NCBI RefSeq assembly: GCF_900187565.1
Contig: NZ_FYED01000011.1
Span: 124,001-188,000, forward strand
Direction of reading: 5' to 3'
DNA length: 64,000 nucleotides
From: Pseudomonas sp. Irchel 3A7
Lineage (GTDB): Bacteria; Pseudomonadota; Gammaproteobacteria; Pseudomonadales; Pseudomonadaceae
The notes beneath the pieces were generated by a model. That model worked only from the letters and a program-made list of their open reading frames with translations, ran no database searches and had not been told where the DNA came from. The position numbers and the translations under genes were made by a program. Positions 24,757 through 32,251 of the stretch are shown one piece after another. Within the stretch, counting starts at the first letter, position 1. Each line of letters begins with the position of its first letter.

Positions 24757-25046
24757 AACGTATTTGCTCCATCTACCGCAGTTCGAAGAAAAACGAGATG
24801 TACCTCTATGTGCTCAAAAGCGATGCACTCGAGCGTGTACCGGAGCCTCTGATGGCCGCCTTCGGCAAAGCCATCCACGCTTTCGACCTGGTATTGACCC
24901 CCGAGCGCAAGCTGTCGCGCGAGGACATCACCGTCGTCCTGGAAAACCTCGACAAGCAGGGCTATCACCTGCAAATGCCGCCGGCCGAAGAGGAATACAT
25001 CGAGCACTTGCCGGAAGAGCTGTTGCGCCGCAACGACCCGATGTAA
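24753..25046 (+). CDS. ycgL: YcgL-domain protein
   Basis: 97 aa, a conserved gammaproteobacterial protein of unknown function (UPF0745/YcgL). The signature 'CSIYRSSKKNEMYLYV' at the N terminus and 'VLENLDKQGYHLQMPP' in the second half are both present. It is translationally coupled to rnd (overlap 24753-24756), so a link to RNA metabolism is a reasonable inference. The family is structured but its biochemistry is not established. Confidence 0.9.
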   Translation: MKRICSIYRSSKKNEMYLYVLKSDALERVPEPLMAAFGKAIHAFDLVLTPERKLSREDITVVLENLDKQGYHLQMPPAEEEYIEHLPEELLRRNDPM

Positions 25047-25166
25047 CCGGCAGACAGGCTCTGTTCAGAGCCTTTGTTAAACACTGGAATGATTTTGGCG
25101 ATGGCCGCGACGACGCGGGGATGCTCCGTCGGCGGCCGTCTGCAGCGTTTTTTGAAAGGTTGAAGC

Positions 25167-26099
25167 ATGCGCGTTCTGATTGCCGAACACGACCACCCTG
25201 TGTACGCCCAACTTCTGCGCGAGGCCGCGCCGGAGCTGGAAGTGCTGACCAGCAGTGACTCCGCCGAACTGGCTCGCCAGGCTGCCGAGTGTCCGGTCTG
25301 GCTCGGCCAACCCGACCTGCTGGCGACCCTGCTGCGTCAAGGCCACCAGCCACAATGGCTGCAGTCGACCTGGGCGGGGATCACGCCGCTGTTGGCCGAC
25401 GGTTTGCCACGCCACTATCGCCTGACCCGCGCAGTGGGGATTTTCGGCCAGGTCATGGCCGAATACGTGCTGACCTACATGCTCGGTCACGAGCGTGAAG
25501 TGCTGGCAAGGCTGGTCAGCCAGGTCGAGCGCAAGTGGGACAGTCGCCATGGCCAGAGCCTGGCGGGGCGCAAGGTGCTGATCGTCGGCACCGGTGACAT
25601 CGGGCAGACCGTGGCGCAGTTCCTCGTACCCTTTGGCGTCGAGCTGTATGGCATCGCCAGTGAGGCCCGTGAACAGGCGCCGTTTGTCGAAGTCGGCTCA
25701 TTGTCCGACTTGCCGCGTTTGGTTGGTCAAGTGGATTACGTGATCAATCTGCTGCCAAATACGCCGAACACCCACGATATCTACAATGCAGCACTGTTCA
25801 AACAGTTCAAGCCGACCGGATTGTTCATCAACGTCGGGCGTGGCGTGGCAGTGGTCGATGCAGACCTGGTGGACGCTTTGAAAGAAGGCCATCTGGTGGG
25901 GGCGGTGATCGATGTCTGCCGTCAGGAGCCACTGCCGCAGCGTCATCCGTTCTGGACGGCCTGGGGCCTGCTGCTGACCGGCCACAGCTCGGCTCCGACG
26001 TCGCCATCCTTGATGGTGAAGCTGTTTGTCGAGAACCTGCGGGCGTATCAGGCGGGTGAGGCGTTGCGCGGGGAAGTGGATTTCGAACGCGGGTATTGA
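25167..26099 (+). CDS. D-2-hydroxyacid dehydrogenase family protein
   Basis: 310 aa. The NAD(P)-binding Rossmann motif GTGDIGQ lies near residue 137, 'LLPNTPNTHDIYNAALFKQFKPTGLFINVGRG' near 195-225 holds the catalytic Arg region, and 'GHSSAPTSPS' contains the late catalytic His. The fold class oxidises or reduces 2-keto/2-hydroxy acids such as glyoxylate. The N-terminal substrate-domain sequence ('LLREAAPELEVLTSSDSAELARQAAE') does not fix the substrate. It is monocistronic, ending in a REP pair. Confidence 0.88.
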   Translation: MRVLIAEHDHPVYAQLLREAAPELEVLTSSDSAELARQAAECPVWLGQPDLLATLLRQGHQPQWLQSTWAGITPLLADGLPRHYRLTRAVGIFGQVMAEYVLTYMLGHEREVLARLVSQVERKWDSRHGQSLAGRKVLIVGTGDIGQTVAQFLVPFGVELYGIASEAREQAPFVEVGSLSDLPRLVGQVDYVINLLPNTPNTHDIYNAALFKQFKPTGLFINVGRGVAVVDADLVDALKEGHLVGAVIDVCRQEPLPQRHPFWTAWGLLLTGHSSAPTSPSLMVKLFVENLRAYQAGEALRGEVDFERGY

Positions 26100-26126
26100 T
26101 CTGCTGGCTTGAATGTTATGCAAAAC

Positions 26127-26219
26127 CTGTGGGAGCGAGCCTGCTCGCGAAGGCGGTGTGTCAGTCGATGATTAGGGTGACTGACACTCTGCTTTCGCGA
26201 GCAGGCTCGCTCCCACATT
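26127..26219. repeat. REP pair, GAGC-type family
   Basis: TGTGGGAGCGAGCCTGCTCGCGAAGG and its inverted partner GCTTTCGCGAGCAGGCTCGCTCCCACA about 40 bases later, between two convergent genes. Confidence 0.9.
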
Positions 26220-26234
26220 GGTTTTCAGCGTCGG

Positions 26235-26828
26235 TTAGAGGGCGAAATCGCCCTCGGCAGCGAGTTCGCTCAGCGGACGACGCGGGCTTGGCTCTTCACG
26301 GGCTTGCAGGTACTCGGCCAGGGTGGCCTTGTCACCCAGTTTGCCGATCGCCACGGCGGCGTGCAGGGCGTAGCCCTCTGGAATGTTCAGCTCCTTGCGG
26401 GTCAGTTCCTGATCGAAACCGGCCATGCCGTGGGTGTGCCAGCCGCTGATGCTCGCTTGCAGCGCCAGGTGACCCCAGGCCGACCCGGTGTCGAAGGTGT
26501 GCCACAGGGCCGGGGTTTCTTCGGTGGCGCCAGGCACCGCGAAGGTGGTCTTCGAGATCACGATCACCAGTGCCGAGGCGTGTTGCGCCCAGCTGCGGTT
26601 GAACTCGTTCAGCAGGCCCAGGTAACGCTCCCAGTTCGGCGTGTCGCGACGTGCATAGAGAAAGCGCCAAGGCTGCGAGTTATACGCCGAAGGCGCCCAG
26701 CGTGCGGCTTCGAAGAAGCTCAACAGTGTTTCTTCCGGGATGGTTTCGCCGGTGAAGGCGCGGGGCGACCAGCGATCGGTGAACTGAGGGTGGATGGCGT
26801 AATCGGCAACGCGTGGGTTTGCACTCAT
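26235..26828 (-). CDS. Nitroreductase-family flavoprotein
   Basis: 197 aa from ATG 26828 (MSANPRVADYAIHPQF). FMN-binding pattern 'DRWSPRAFTGETIPEETLLSFFEAARWAPSAYNSQPWRFLYA' at the N terminus and 'GSAWGHLALQASISGWHTHGM' in the middle define the nitroreductase/oxidoreductase fold; 'EGYALHAAVAIGKLGD' closes it. Reduces nitro compounds or quinones in relatives. Upstream in-frame extension (to 26936) has no family similarity and is rejected. Confidence 0.9.
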   Translation of the reverse strand: MSANPRVADYAIHPQFTDRWSPRAFTGETIPEETLLSFFEAARWAPSAYNSQPWRFLYARRDTPNWERYLGLLNEFNRSWAQHASALVIVISKTTFAVPGATEETPALWHTFDTGSAWGHLALQASISGWHTHGMAGFDQELTRKELNIPEGYALHAAVAIGKLGDKATLAEYLQAREEPSPRRPLSELAAEGDFAL

Positions 26829-27107
26829 CAAGAGATTCCTTGCTACGTTTGAAAGTGAGGGACGTCTGAACCTGCGGGCGCAGTTGAGCTGAGCGATGAG
26901 GTCTGTCGAGAGCCGTGGCGGTTCACCGTCATGCAACGCGGTCGAGCGTTAATGGCACTTGGGTAGGGCTCCTTGCGACTGGCAAAGCTACTTGGCGACG
27001 CCAAAACTGACAAGCCCCGATCTACCGGTAGTCGCCAGTGCTTGGCCCGCGCGGCCGCGGGCACTAGACTGGCGGCCTTTTCACCACCTGATGTTGATGC
27101 TTGAGCC

Positions 27108-27557
27108 ATGGCCGCCAAAGTCGAACCGTTCTGGATACGCAAAACCCTCGATCAACTCGATCAAGAGGAATGGGAATCGCTGTGCGACGGTTGTGGCCTG
27201 TGCTGCCTGCAAAAACTCGAAGATGAAGACGACAACAGCGTCTATTACACGCGAATAGCCTGCAAACTGCTGGATCTGAAAACTTGCCAGTGCAGCGATT
27301 ACCCGAACCGTCGCGACTCGGTGCCCGATTGCATCCAGCTCACCCCGGGCAAGGCCGACGAATTCAAGTGGCTGCCACCGACCTGCGGTTATCGTCTGGT
27401 CAGCGAGGGCAAGGACTTGCCGCTGTGGCATCACCTGGTGTGCGGTGATCGAGATGCCGTGCATCACGAACGCATTTCCCAGTCCGGACGCATGCTCGCC
27501 GAAGGCAGCGTCCCCGAAGATGACTGGGAAGACCATCTGATTTTCCGGGCGGGTTGA
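27108..27557 (+). CDS. ycgN: YcgN-family cysteine-cluster protein (UPF0260)
   Basis: 149 aa. It has the CxxCxxCC-type cluster 'CDGCGLCC' at about residues 25-32 and further cysteines in 'IACKLLDLKTCQCSDYPNRRDSVPDC' and 'PTCGYRLV'. This is the pattern of Fe-S or zinc cluster proteins of the YkgJ/YcgN group. Function unknown. ATG 27108 begins MAAKVEPFWIRKTLDQ, the standard N terminus. The 36-base gap to the next gene suggests co-transcription. Confidence 0.92.
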   Translation: MAAKVEPFWIRKTLDQLDQEEWESLCDGCGLCCLQKLEDEDDNSVYYTRIACKLLDLKTCQCSDYPNRRDSVPDCIQLTPGKADEFKWLPPTCGYRLVSEGKDLPLWHHLVCGDRDAVHHERISQSGRMLAEGSVPEDDWEDHLIFRAG

Positions 27558-27593
27558 TCGTCCAGCGAGTGAATGTTGCACCAAGGAGTGTGT

Positions 27594-28823
27594 ATGGCTG
27601 GGGGATGGCGGCGGGCGTTGGTCGTTGGGCTACTGACCTTGAGTTCGCCCGTATGGGCGGCGAAAAAGGTCGATCTGGATTACCACGTACGCCTGTTGCC
27701 GCAAAGCGACCAGGCTGAAGTGCGCCTCACGCTGGCGCAAGGCTCGGCGGTCCGCAGTCTGGATTTCAACCTTGGCGATGGCAGCCATTACAGCGATTTC
27801 AAGGCCGACGGCCAATGGCAACTGACACCGGGCAAGCAGGCCCGAGGTGTCTGGCATCCAGCTGCCGACCAGGCCAGCCTGACCTACCGTGTACGCATCA
27901 GCCAAGGCCGCAAGAGCGGCAGCTTCGATACACGCATGACCCCGACCTGGTCGTTACTGCGCGGTGACGATCTGGTACCTGCCGCCAGGCTTGACCAGCA
28001 AGACGGTATCGAATTGGTGTCACGCCTTGAATTCGAGTTGCCCAACGGCTGGAAAAGCGTGGAAACCGCCTGGCCGCGAATCGGCAGGAACAAGTTCCGC
28101 ATCGACAACGTCTCCCGCTTGTTCGACCGGCCCACCGGCTGGATGCTCGCCGGTCACCTGGGCAGCCGCCGCACTCGCCTGGGGGAAACCGAAGTCACCG
28201 TGGCTTCGCCTCAAGGCCAGGGCATGCGGCGTATGGATGTGCTGACCCTGTTGACGTTTGTATGGCCGCAAGTGCAAGCCGTGTTCCCTCGTCATCCCAC
28301 GAAGCTGCTGATCGTCGGCGCCAATGATCCGATGTGGCGCGGCAGTCTCGCAGCCCACGAGTCGATCTACCTCAACAGCCGCTTGCCGCTGGTCAGCGAA
28401 AGCGGCAGCAGTGCACTGGTGCGGGAGTTGGCGCAGCTGTTCGGGCGGATCAACGACCGGCAGCGCAGCGACTGGATCAGTGAAGGTTTTGCCGAGTATT
28501 ACGCCATCGAACTGGTGCGACGTGCGGGTGGCATGAGTGATGAGCGCTACCAGAGTTTGCAGGGACGATTGGCGAAGGACAGTCAGAAAGTCACCACCTT
28601 GCGCGGCGAGCAGGCCAGCCCGGCGCAGATTTCCAAAGCGGTGGTGTTGATGCAGGAGCTGGATCGCGAGATTCGCCTGAAGACTCGTAACAAGCGTTCG
28701 CTGGATGATGTACTGCGCGGGGCGATGCGGCTGGGGAGTCTGGATACCAAGGAATTTGTTCAGCTCTCGGAGAGCGTGATTGGCGACTCCTCCAGAGTGC
28801 TTGATACCGGGTTGCTTCAGTAA
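27594..28823 (+). CDS. Secreted protein with a degenerate gluzincin (M1/M61-like) peptidase fold
   Basis: 409 aa from ATG 27594 (behind AAGGAGTGTGT). Signal peptide about 1-22 (ALVVGLLTLSSPVWA). An N-terminal beta-rich domain ('LDYHVRLLPQSDQAEVRLTL') resembles the aminopeptidase-N-like lead domain. At about 275-305 the order 'ALVRELAQLFG..WISEGFAEYYAIEL' mirrors HExxH..W..EGFAEY of gluzincins, but the zinc motif reads RELAQ: both metal His are lost and only the second-site GFAEY stretch is kept. It is therefore probably a non-catalytic or altered-activity relative. Periplasmic location is inferred. Confidence 0.75.
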   Translation: MAGGWRRALVVGLLTLSSPVWAAKKVDLDYHVRLLPQSDQAEVRLTLAQGSAVRSLDFNLGDGSHYSDFKADGQWQLTPGKQARGVWHPAADQASLTYRVRISQGRKSGSFDTRMTPTWSLLRGDDLVPAARLDQQDGIELVSRLEFELPNGWKSVETAWPRIGRNKFRIDNVSRLFDRPTGWMLAGHLGSRRTRLGETEVTVASPQGQGMRRMDVLTLLTFVWPQVQAVFPRHPTKLLIVGANDPMWRGSLAAHESIYLNSRLPLVSESGSSALVRELAQLFGRINDRQRSDWISEGFAEYYAIELVRRAGGMSDERYQSLQGRLAKDSQKVTTLRGEQASPAQISKAVVLMQELDREIRLKTRNKRSLDDVLRGAMRLGSLDTKEFVQLSESVIGDSSRVLDTGLLQ

Positions 28824-28826
28824 TAC

Positions 28827-28910
28827 CGCCTTCACGAGCAGGCTCGCTCCCACATGGGTTTGTGCATAACACGGATCAAATGTGGGAGCGAGCCTGCTCG
28901 CGAAAGGGCC
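28827..28910. repeat. REP pair, GAGC-type family
   Basis: CTTCACGAGCAGGCTCGCTCCCACAT then TGTGGGAGCGAGCCTGCTCGCGAAAGG in opposite orientation, between convergent genes. Confidence 0.88.
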
Positions 28911-28934
28911 TTCAAACTCACTACACGATCCGGA

Positions 28935-29312
28935 TCAAACCCCGGTCTTTGGCGATTTCAACGAATCATTACCCGTCACCGTCGCGGTTTTGGTCGCCGC
29001 CTCGGCATTGGCCTTCAACTGGCTCAACTCTTCACCGGCGCGCTGGATTTTCGCCCGCACGTTGTTCATGTCCTGACGACTTTTTTCCAGCAGGCTTTTC
29101 GCCGAGCTATGGCCAGTGATGCCGCGTGCCAGGGCGACACCACCGATGGCCACTTGAATCAAGCCGAAGATGCCGCCGCGACGCAGACCCTTGCCCACCA
29201 TCACGACGCCACCGGCCAGGGAGCCGATGCGTTCCCAACCTTGAACGTTGTGGTCGGTATGAGTCTGGAACGGGGTGGATTCGATGCGCTCTACGCGTTT
29301 GAGTTCGCTCAT
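28935..29312 (-). CDS. DUF2892-type small membrane protein
   Basis: 125 aa. Hydrophobic segments about 28-45 and 47-66 ('RIGSLAGGVVMVGKGLRRGGIFGLIQVAIGGVALARGITGH') match the inner-membrane DUF2892/YgaP-like hairpin. A predicted helical tail (70-105, 'AKSLLEKSRQDMNNVRAKIQRAGEEL') and a disordered C terminus follow. Function unknown. The start ATG 29312 is preceded by GGAGACA. No partner gene is evident. Confidence 0.75.
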   Translation of the reverse strand: MSELKRVERIESTPFQTHTDHNVQGWERIGSLAGGVVMVGKGLRRGGIFGLIQVAIGGVALARGITGHSSAKSLLEKSRQDMNNVRAKIQRAGEELSQLKANAEAATKTATVTGNDSLKSPKTGV

Positions 29313-29396
29313 GATCTGTCTCCAGGCTTCGGTTCAGTAGTGGATAGTCAGCTGACTGCCGGGACGGTCAGCCGGTTCCATCGGATAAGCCGCAAC

Positions 29397-29867
29397 TCAG
29401 CGGAATTTCGGCCCCGAGCGGGTATTGAGGCCCTTGGCCATACGGTCGTACAGCACAACGTTGACCGTGGCGGCCAGGTTCATGCAGCCGGTGGTCGGGA
29501 TGTAGACCACGTCTTCGCACCAGTCGCGAATTTCCTTATCCAGCGAGCCGTCTTCCGGGCCGAAGATGTACAGCGCGCGGTCCGGGTGTGTGTACTCAGG
29601 CAACGGGCGGGCGCCGTCGACCAGCTCCACGGCGACCGGAACGCAGTTCAGTGGCAGGATTTTCTTCAAGTCGTCGATGCCGATCAGCGGGATGTCGTAG
29701 TGGACGCGCTTGGTGTCGGTGACGAAGTCGGCAGCACGCTCATAGCGCTTGCCGGTATAGAACACCGATGCCACGCCATAACAGCCAGCGGCGCGCATCA
29801 CCGAACCGACGTTCTCCGGTGACTTGGGGTTATACAAACCAATGCAGCTGTACCGTTTGTCTGCCAC
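29397..29867 (-). CDS. SPOUT-class RNA methyltransferase (TrmH/SpoU family)
   Basis: 156 aa from GTG 29867 (VADKRYSCIGLYNPKSPENVGSVMRAAG). The trefoil-knot SAM motifs are present: 'NPKSPENVGSVMRA' (motif 1), 'YIFGPEDGSL' (motif 2) and 'CMNLAATVNVVLYD' (motif 3). Family members methylate ribose 2'-O positions of tRNA or rRNA. The in-frame extension upstream to 30023 runs into a REP repeat and is rejected. The exact target nucleotide is not predictable. Confidence 0.88.
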   Translation of the reverse strand: MADKRYSCIGLYNPKSPENVGSVMRAAGCYGVASVFYTGKRYERAADFVTDTKRVHYDIPLIGIDDLKKILPLNCVPVAVELVDGARPLPEYTHPDRALYIFGPEDGSLDKEIRDWCEDVVYIPTTGCMNLAATVNVVLYDRMAKGLNTRSGPKFR

Positions 29868-29956
29868 GAGCGGGGTGCCTTTCGGGAAAAAAGCGCGATT
29901 ATACGGGGATTGGCTGGCAGTGGTCAGTTTGGAGATTGGCGGTGTCCGGGTGATCG

Positions 29957-30052
29957 CTATCGCTGGCAAGCCAGCTCCCACAGGGCCTGAGGTGTATACA
30001 GAATAGGTGGCCACCCCAATCACTGTGGGAGCTGGCTTGCCAGCGATGAGGC
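29957..30052. repeat. REP pair, GCTGGCAAGCCAGC family
   Basis: ATCGCTGGCAAGCCAGCTCCCACAG (29957 onward) and the inverted TGTGGGAGCTGGCTTGCCAGCGAT (to about 30047). Each has a GCTGG..CCAGC hairpin. The outer CTCCCACAG edge is shared with the GAGC family, but the hairpin arm differs. Confidence 0.88.
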
Positions 30053-30070
30053 CGGGACTGTCGCTGAAGA

Positions 30071-30442
30071 TTATTCGTCTTTCTTCATCAATCCGGCCAG
30101 CGCCGCAAACGGGTTATGCGTCGCCTTGGCGATCTTTGGCGTGCTCAACGAGCCTTCATCAAAATACTGCTGGTCGGTATAGCGCGAGTGTTCGTTATCG
30201 TGGCAGTACAGGCACAACAGCTCCCAGTTCGAACCGTCCTGCGGGTTGTTGTCGTGGTTGTGGTCGCGGTGATGCACGGTCAGCTCGCTCAGGCGCTTGC
30301 CGGAAAATTCACGGGCGCAGCGGCCGCACACGTGCGGGTACATCTTCAGGGCCTTGTCGCGGTAACCCATTTCCTTGTCGCGCTGGTTGTCGGCGAGGAT
30401 GCGGTCCAGCTTCGACGTATTGGTTGGGGTGGACGAACTCAT
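30071..30442 (-). CDS. yajD: YajD-family HNH nuclease
   Basis: 123 aa. Zinc-ribbon and HNH motif: 'CGRCAREFSGKRLSELTVHHRDHNHDNNP' (about 38-66) and 'NWELLCLYCHDNEHSR' (about 73-88), with four Cys and the catalytic HH. Relatives (YajD) are small HNH proteins with unproven DNA nicking function. It is a conserved core gene, 49 bases downstream of the spermidine-synthase-like gene on the same strand. Confidence 0.9.
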   Translation of the reverse strand: MSSSTPTNTSKLDRILADNQRDKEMGYRDKALKMYPHVCGRCAREFSGKRLSELTVHHRDHNHDNNPQDGSNWELLCLYCHDNEHSRYTDQQYFDEGSLSTPKIAKATHNPFAALAGLMKKDE

Positions 30443-30491
30443 GGGTTCACCTTTGTAAAAAGACTAATGACGGTTATGAACAGAGTTTAGC

Positions 30492-31178
30492 TCAGCCCTT
30501 GAGCTTCTCGGCAATCCAGATCGTGTGGCGGGTGCCTTTGTTGCCATGGGCGAAGACCTGCACTTCCTCGGCCTTGAACCCGGCTTTTTTCAGTTTGTCG
30601 GAAAACTGCCGGTCTGCGCTGGCCGACCAGACCGCCAGCACGCCTTTTGGCCGCAGGGCCTTGGCGCAGGCGCTCAGGCCGCCGGCGGAGTAGAGCCAGC
30701 TGTTGGCCTTCTGGGTCAGGCCTTCGGGGCCGTTGTCGACGTCGAGCATGATCGCATCGAAACCTTGCGGCTCGGCTTGCAGTACTTTGGCCACGTCTTC
30801 CATGCGGATGACGGTGCGTGGATCAAGCAACGGGTTCCCGGCTTTCTCGCCCAATGGCCCGCGATTCCACTCCACCACGCCCGGTACCAGTTCGGCGACC
30901 ACCACTTCAGCCGTCTTGCCCAAATGCTTGAGCGCCGAGGCGAGGGTGAAACCCATGCCCAGACCACCGATCAGCACCCGCGAATGCGGGCGCCCTGCAA
31001 CCTTGCGACAAGGGATTTCGGCCAAGGCATCCTCGGAGCCGTGCATACGGGTGTTCATCAGTTGTCCGCCGTCCCCACCCTGGATCTTGATGACGAAGTC
31101 CTCGCCGTACTCGAACAGGCACAGGGCACCGCCGTTCTCGGGAATAGGGGTGGTGTCGAGTAGAACGAAACGTTTCAT
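30492..31178 (-). CDS. Spermidine synthase-like methyltransferase-fold protein
   Basis: 228 aa from ATG 31178 (MKRFVLLDTTPIPE). A Rossmann methyltransferase fold: 'RVLIGGLGMGFTLASAL' is the SAM/dcSAM-binding loop, 'VVVAELVPGVVEWNRG' the acidic beta2 position, and 'FDAIMLDVDNGPEGL' the central motif. This resembles the SpeE-like group, but the aminopropyl-transferase active-site Asp/Tyr pattern is incomplete, so the reaction is unknown. The longer upstream frame has no similarity and is ignored. Confidence 0.8.
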   Translation of the reverse strand: MKRFVLLDTTPIPENGGALCLFEYGEDFVIKIQGGDGGQLMNTRMHGSEDALAEIPCRKVAGRPHSRVLIGGLGMGFTLASALKHLGKTAEVVVAELVPGVVEWNRGPLGEKAGNPLLDPRTVIRMEDVAKVLQAEPQGFDAIMLDVDNGPEGLTQKANSWLYSAGGLSACAKALRPKGVLAVWSASADRQFSDKLKKAGFKAEEVQVFAHGNKGTRHTIWIAEKLKG

Positions 31179-31274
31179 GGGGCTCACTTGAGGAGAAAAT
31201 GGCGGCAGAGGGGAGGGCAAACGGACGCAGTTGGGAGTAGCCTGCACATGACAACAAGGCCAACGGAGCCATTG

Positions 31275-31565
31275 ATGAAGCGCACCATTCTAACGGTCAT
31301 TGCCCTGGCCGCGCTCTCGATTACTGCAGTGCAGGCCCAACCGCTGCAAACCACGCCCGTCAGTCCCGCAGCGATGCCCGGTTCACCTGGCACCGCGACA
31401 CCCACGCCGTATCCGCAAATCACCCCTGCGCCCTTGCCCAAGGTCGGCCCCGGCAGTGGCGGTCCACCGCTGGTGCCTATCGAGATGCCCAGCCCGCCGA
31501 CCAAGGATCAGCCGGTGCCAGGGATCGAGCAGAATCCGCCGAAGGTCAAGTCGCCCGGCGGTTAG
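31275..31565 (+). CDS. Small secreted proline-rich protein
   Basis: 96 aa. Signal peptide about 1-22 (MKRTILTVIALAALSITAVQAQ) then a Pro/Thr/Ser-rich chain ('SPAAMPGSPGTATPTPYPQ', 'GSGGPPLVPIEMPSPP') with no predicted structure and no Cys. ATG 31275 follows CAACGGAGCCATTG. Probably an unstructured periplasmic or exported protein; function unknown. It is divergent from the methyltransferase-fold gene. Confidence 0.7.
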   Translation: MKRTILTVIALAALSITAVQAQPLQTTPVSPAAMPGSPGTATPTPYPQITPAPLPKVGPGSGGPPLVPIEMPSPPTKDQPVPGIEQNPPKVKSPGG

Positions 31566-32035
31566 ACCTGCTGCGCAAGCAGTTGGCCGTCGGCCATGCG
31601 CAGGCGCCTGGACAGGGAAACGGCGAGGGCACGGATGATCTTGGCGGCGATTTTCGGCGCATCGTTAAGCATCTTTTCCAGGGAATCCTTGCCCAGGTTG
31701 AGCAACTGACAGTGGCTCGCCGCCACGCAACTGGCCGAGCGGCGTTCGCCATCGAGTACGGCCATTTCGCCGAACGAGCGGCCACTGCGTAGCGTAGCAA
31801 TGGTCACCCGTTGCCCGTCGCTGGTGGTCTTCTGCACGGCCACCTGACCGGTGTGGATGATGCACATGAAACTGCCGGCATCGCCTTCGTGGAAAATCTC
31901 TTCACCCTGGGCAATGGTGCTGATACTGAAATAACCCGAGGCCGCGGCGAAGTCGGCGGGCAGCAACTGGTTGAACAGGCCGCAGTCCATCAGCCAGTCG
32001 CGGATTTCGTTGTTCAAATGAGTCGGTTCTGACAT
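31562..32035 (-). CDS. Cyclic nucleotide-binding domain protein
   Basis: 157 aa with one CRP-type cNMP-binding beta roll: 'FSISTIAQGEEIFHEGDAGSFMCIIHTGQVAVQK' (about 31-64) and the phosphate-binding cassette 'RSGRSFGEMAVLDGERRSASCVA' (about 87-110; FGE and RSAS). No DNA-binding HTH follows, so it is a stand-alone sensor domain, not a CRP regulator. The stop overlaps the end of the proline-rich gene by 4 bases (convergent). Confidence 0.9.
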   Translation of the reverse strand: MSEPTHLNNEIRDWLMDCGLFNQLLPADFAAASGYFSISTIAQGEEIFHEGDAGSFMCIIHTGQVAVQKTTSDGQRVTIATLRSGRSFGEMAVLDGERRSASCVAASHCQLLNLGKDSLEKMLNDAPKIAAKIIRALAVSLSRRLRMADGQLLAQQV

Positions 32036-32097
32036 GTCGGGCGGTCTTTATTGTTGTGTCTGTTACGGGCTCGATATTGAAATCACCGCAATCCCTT

Positions 32098-32190
32098 CTG
32101 TGGGAGCGAGCCTGCTCGCGAAGTGGCCATTACATTCAACACATATGTCGACTGAAACATTGCCTTCGCGAGCAGGCTCGCCCCCACAGG
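32098..32190. repeat. REP pair, GAGC-type family
   Basis: TGTGGGAGCGAGCCTGCTCGCGAAG and inverted CTTCGCGAGCAGGCTCGCCCCCACAG, between the stops and starts of minus-strand genes. Confidence 0.88.
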
Positions 32191-32251
32191 GGATCATTGT
32201 TGCATCGGACCCGGTGTCCGGAATTAAGACCGGAGTACCGCGTCAAGTTCC

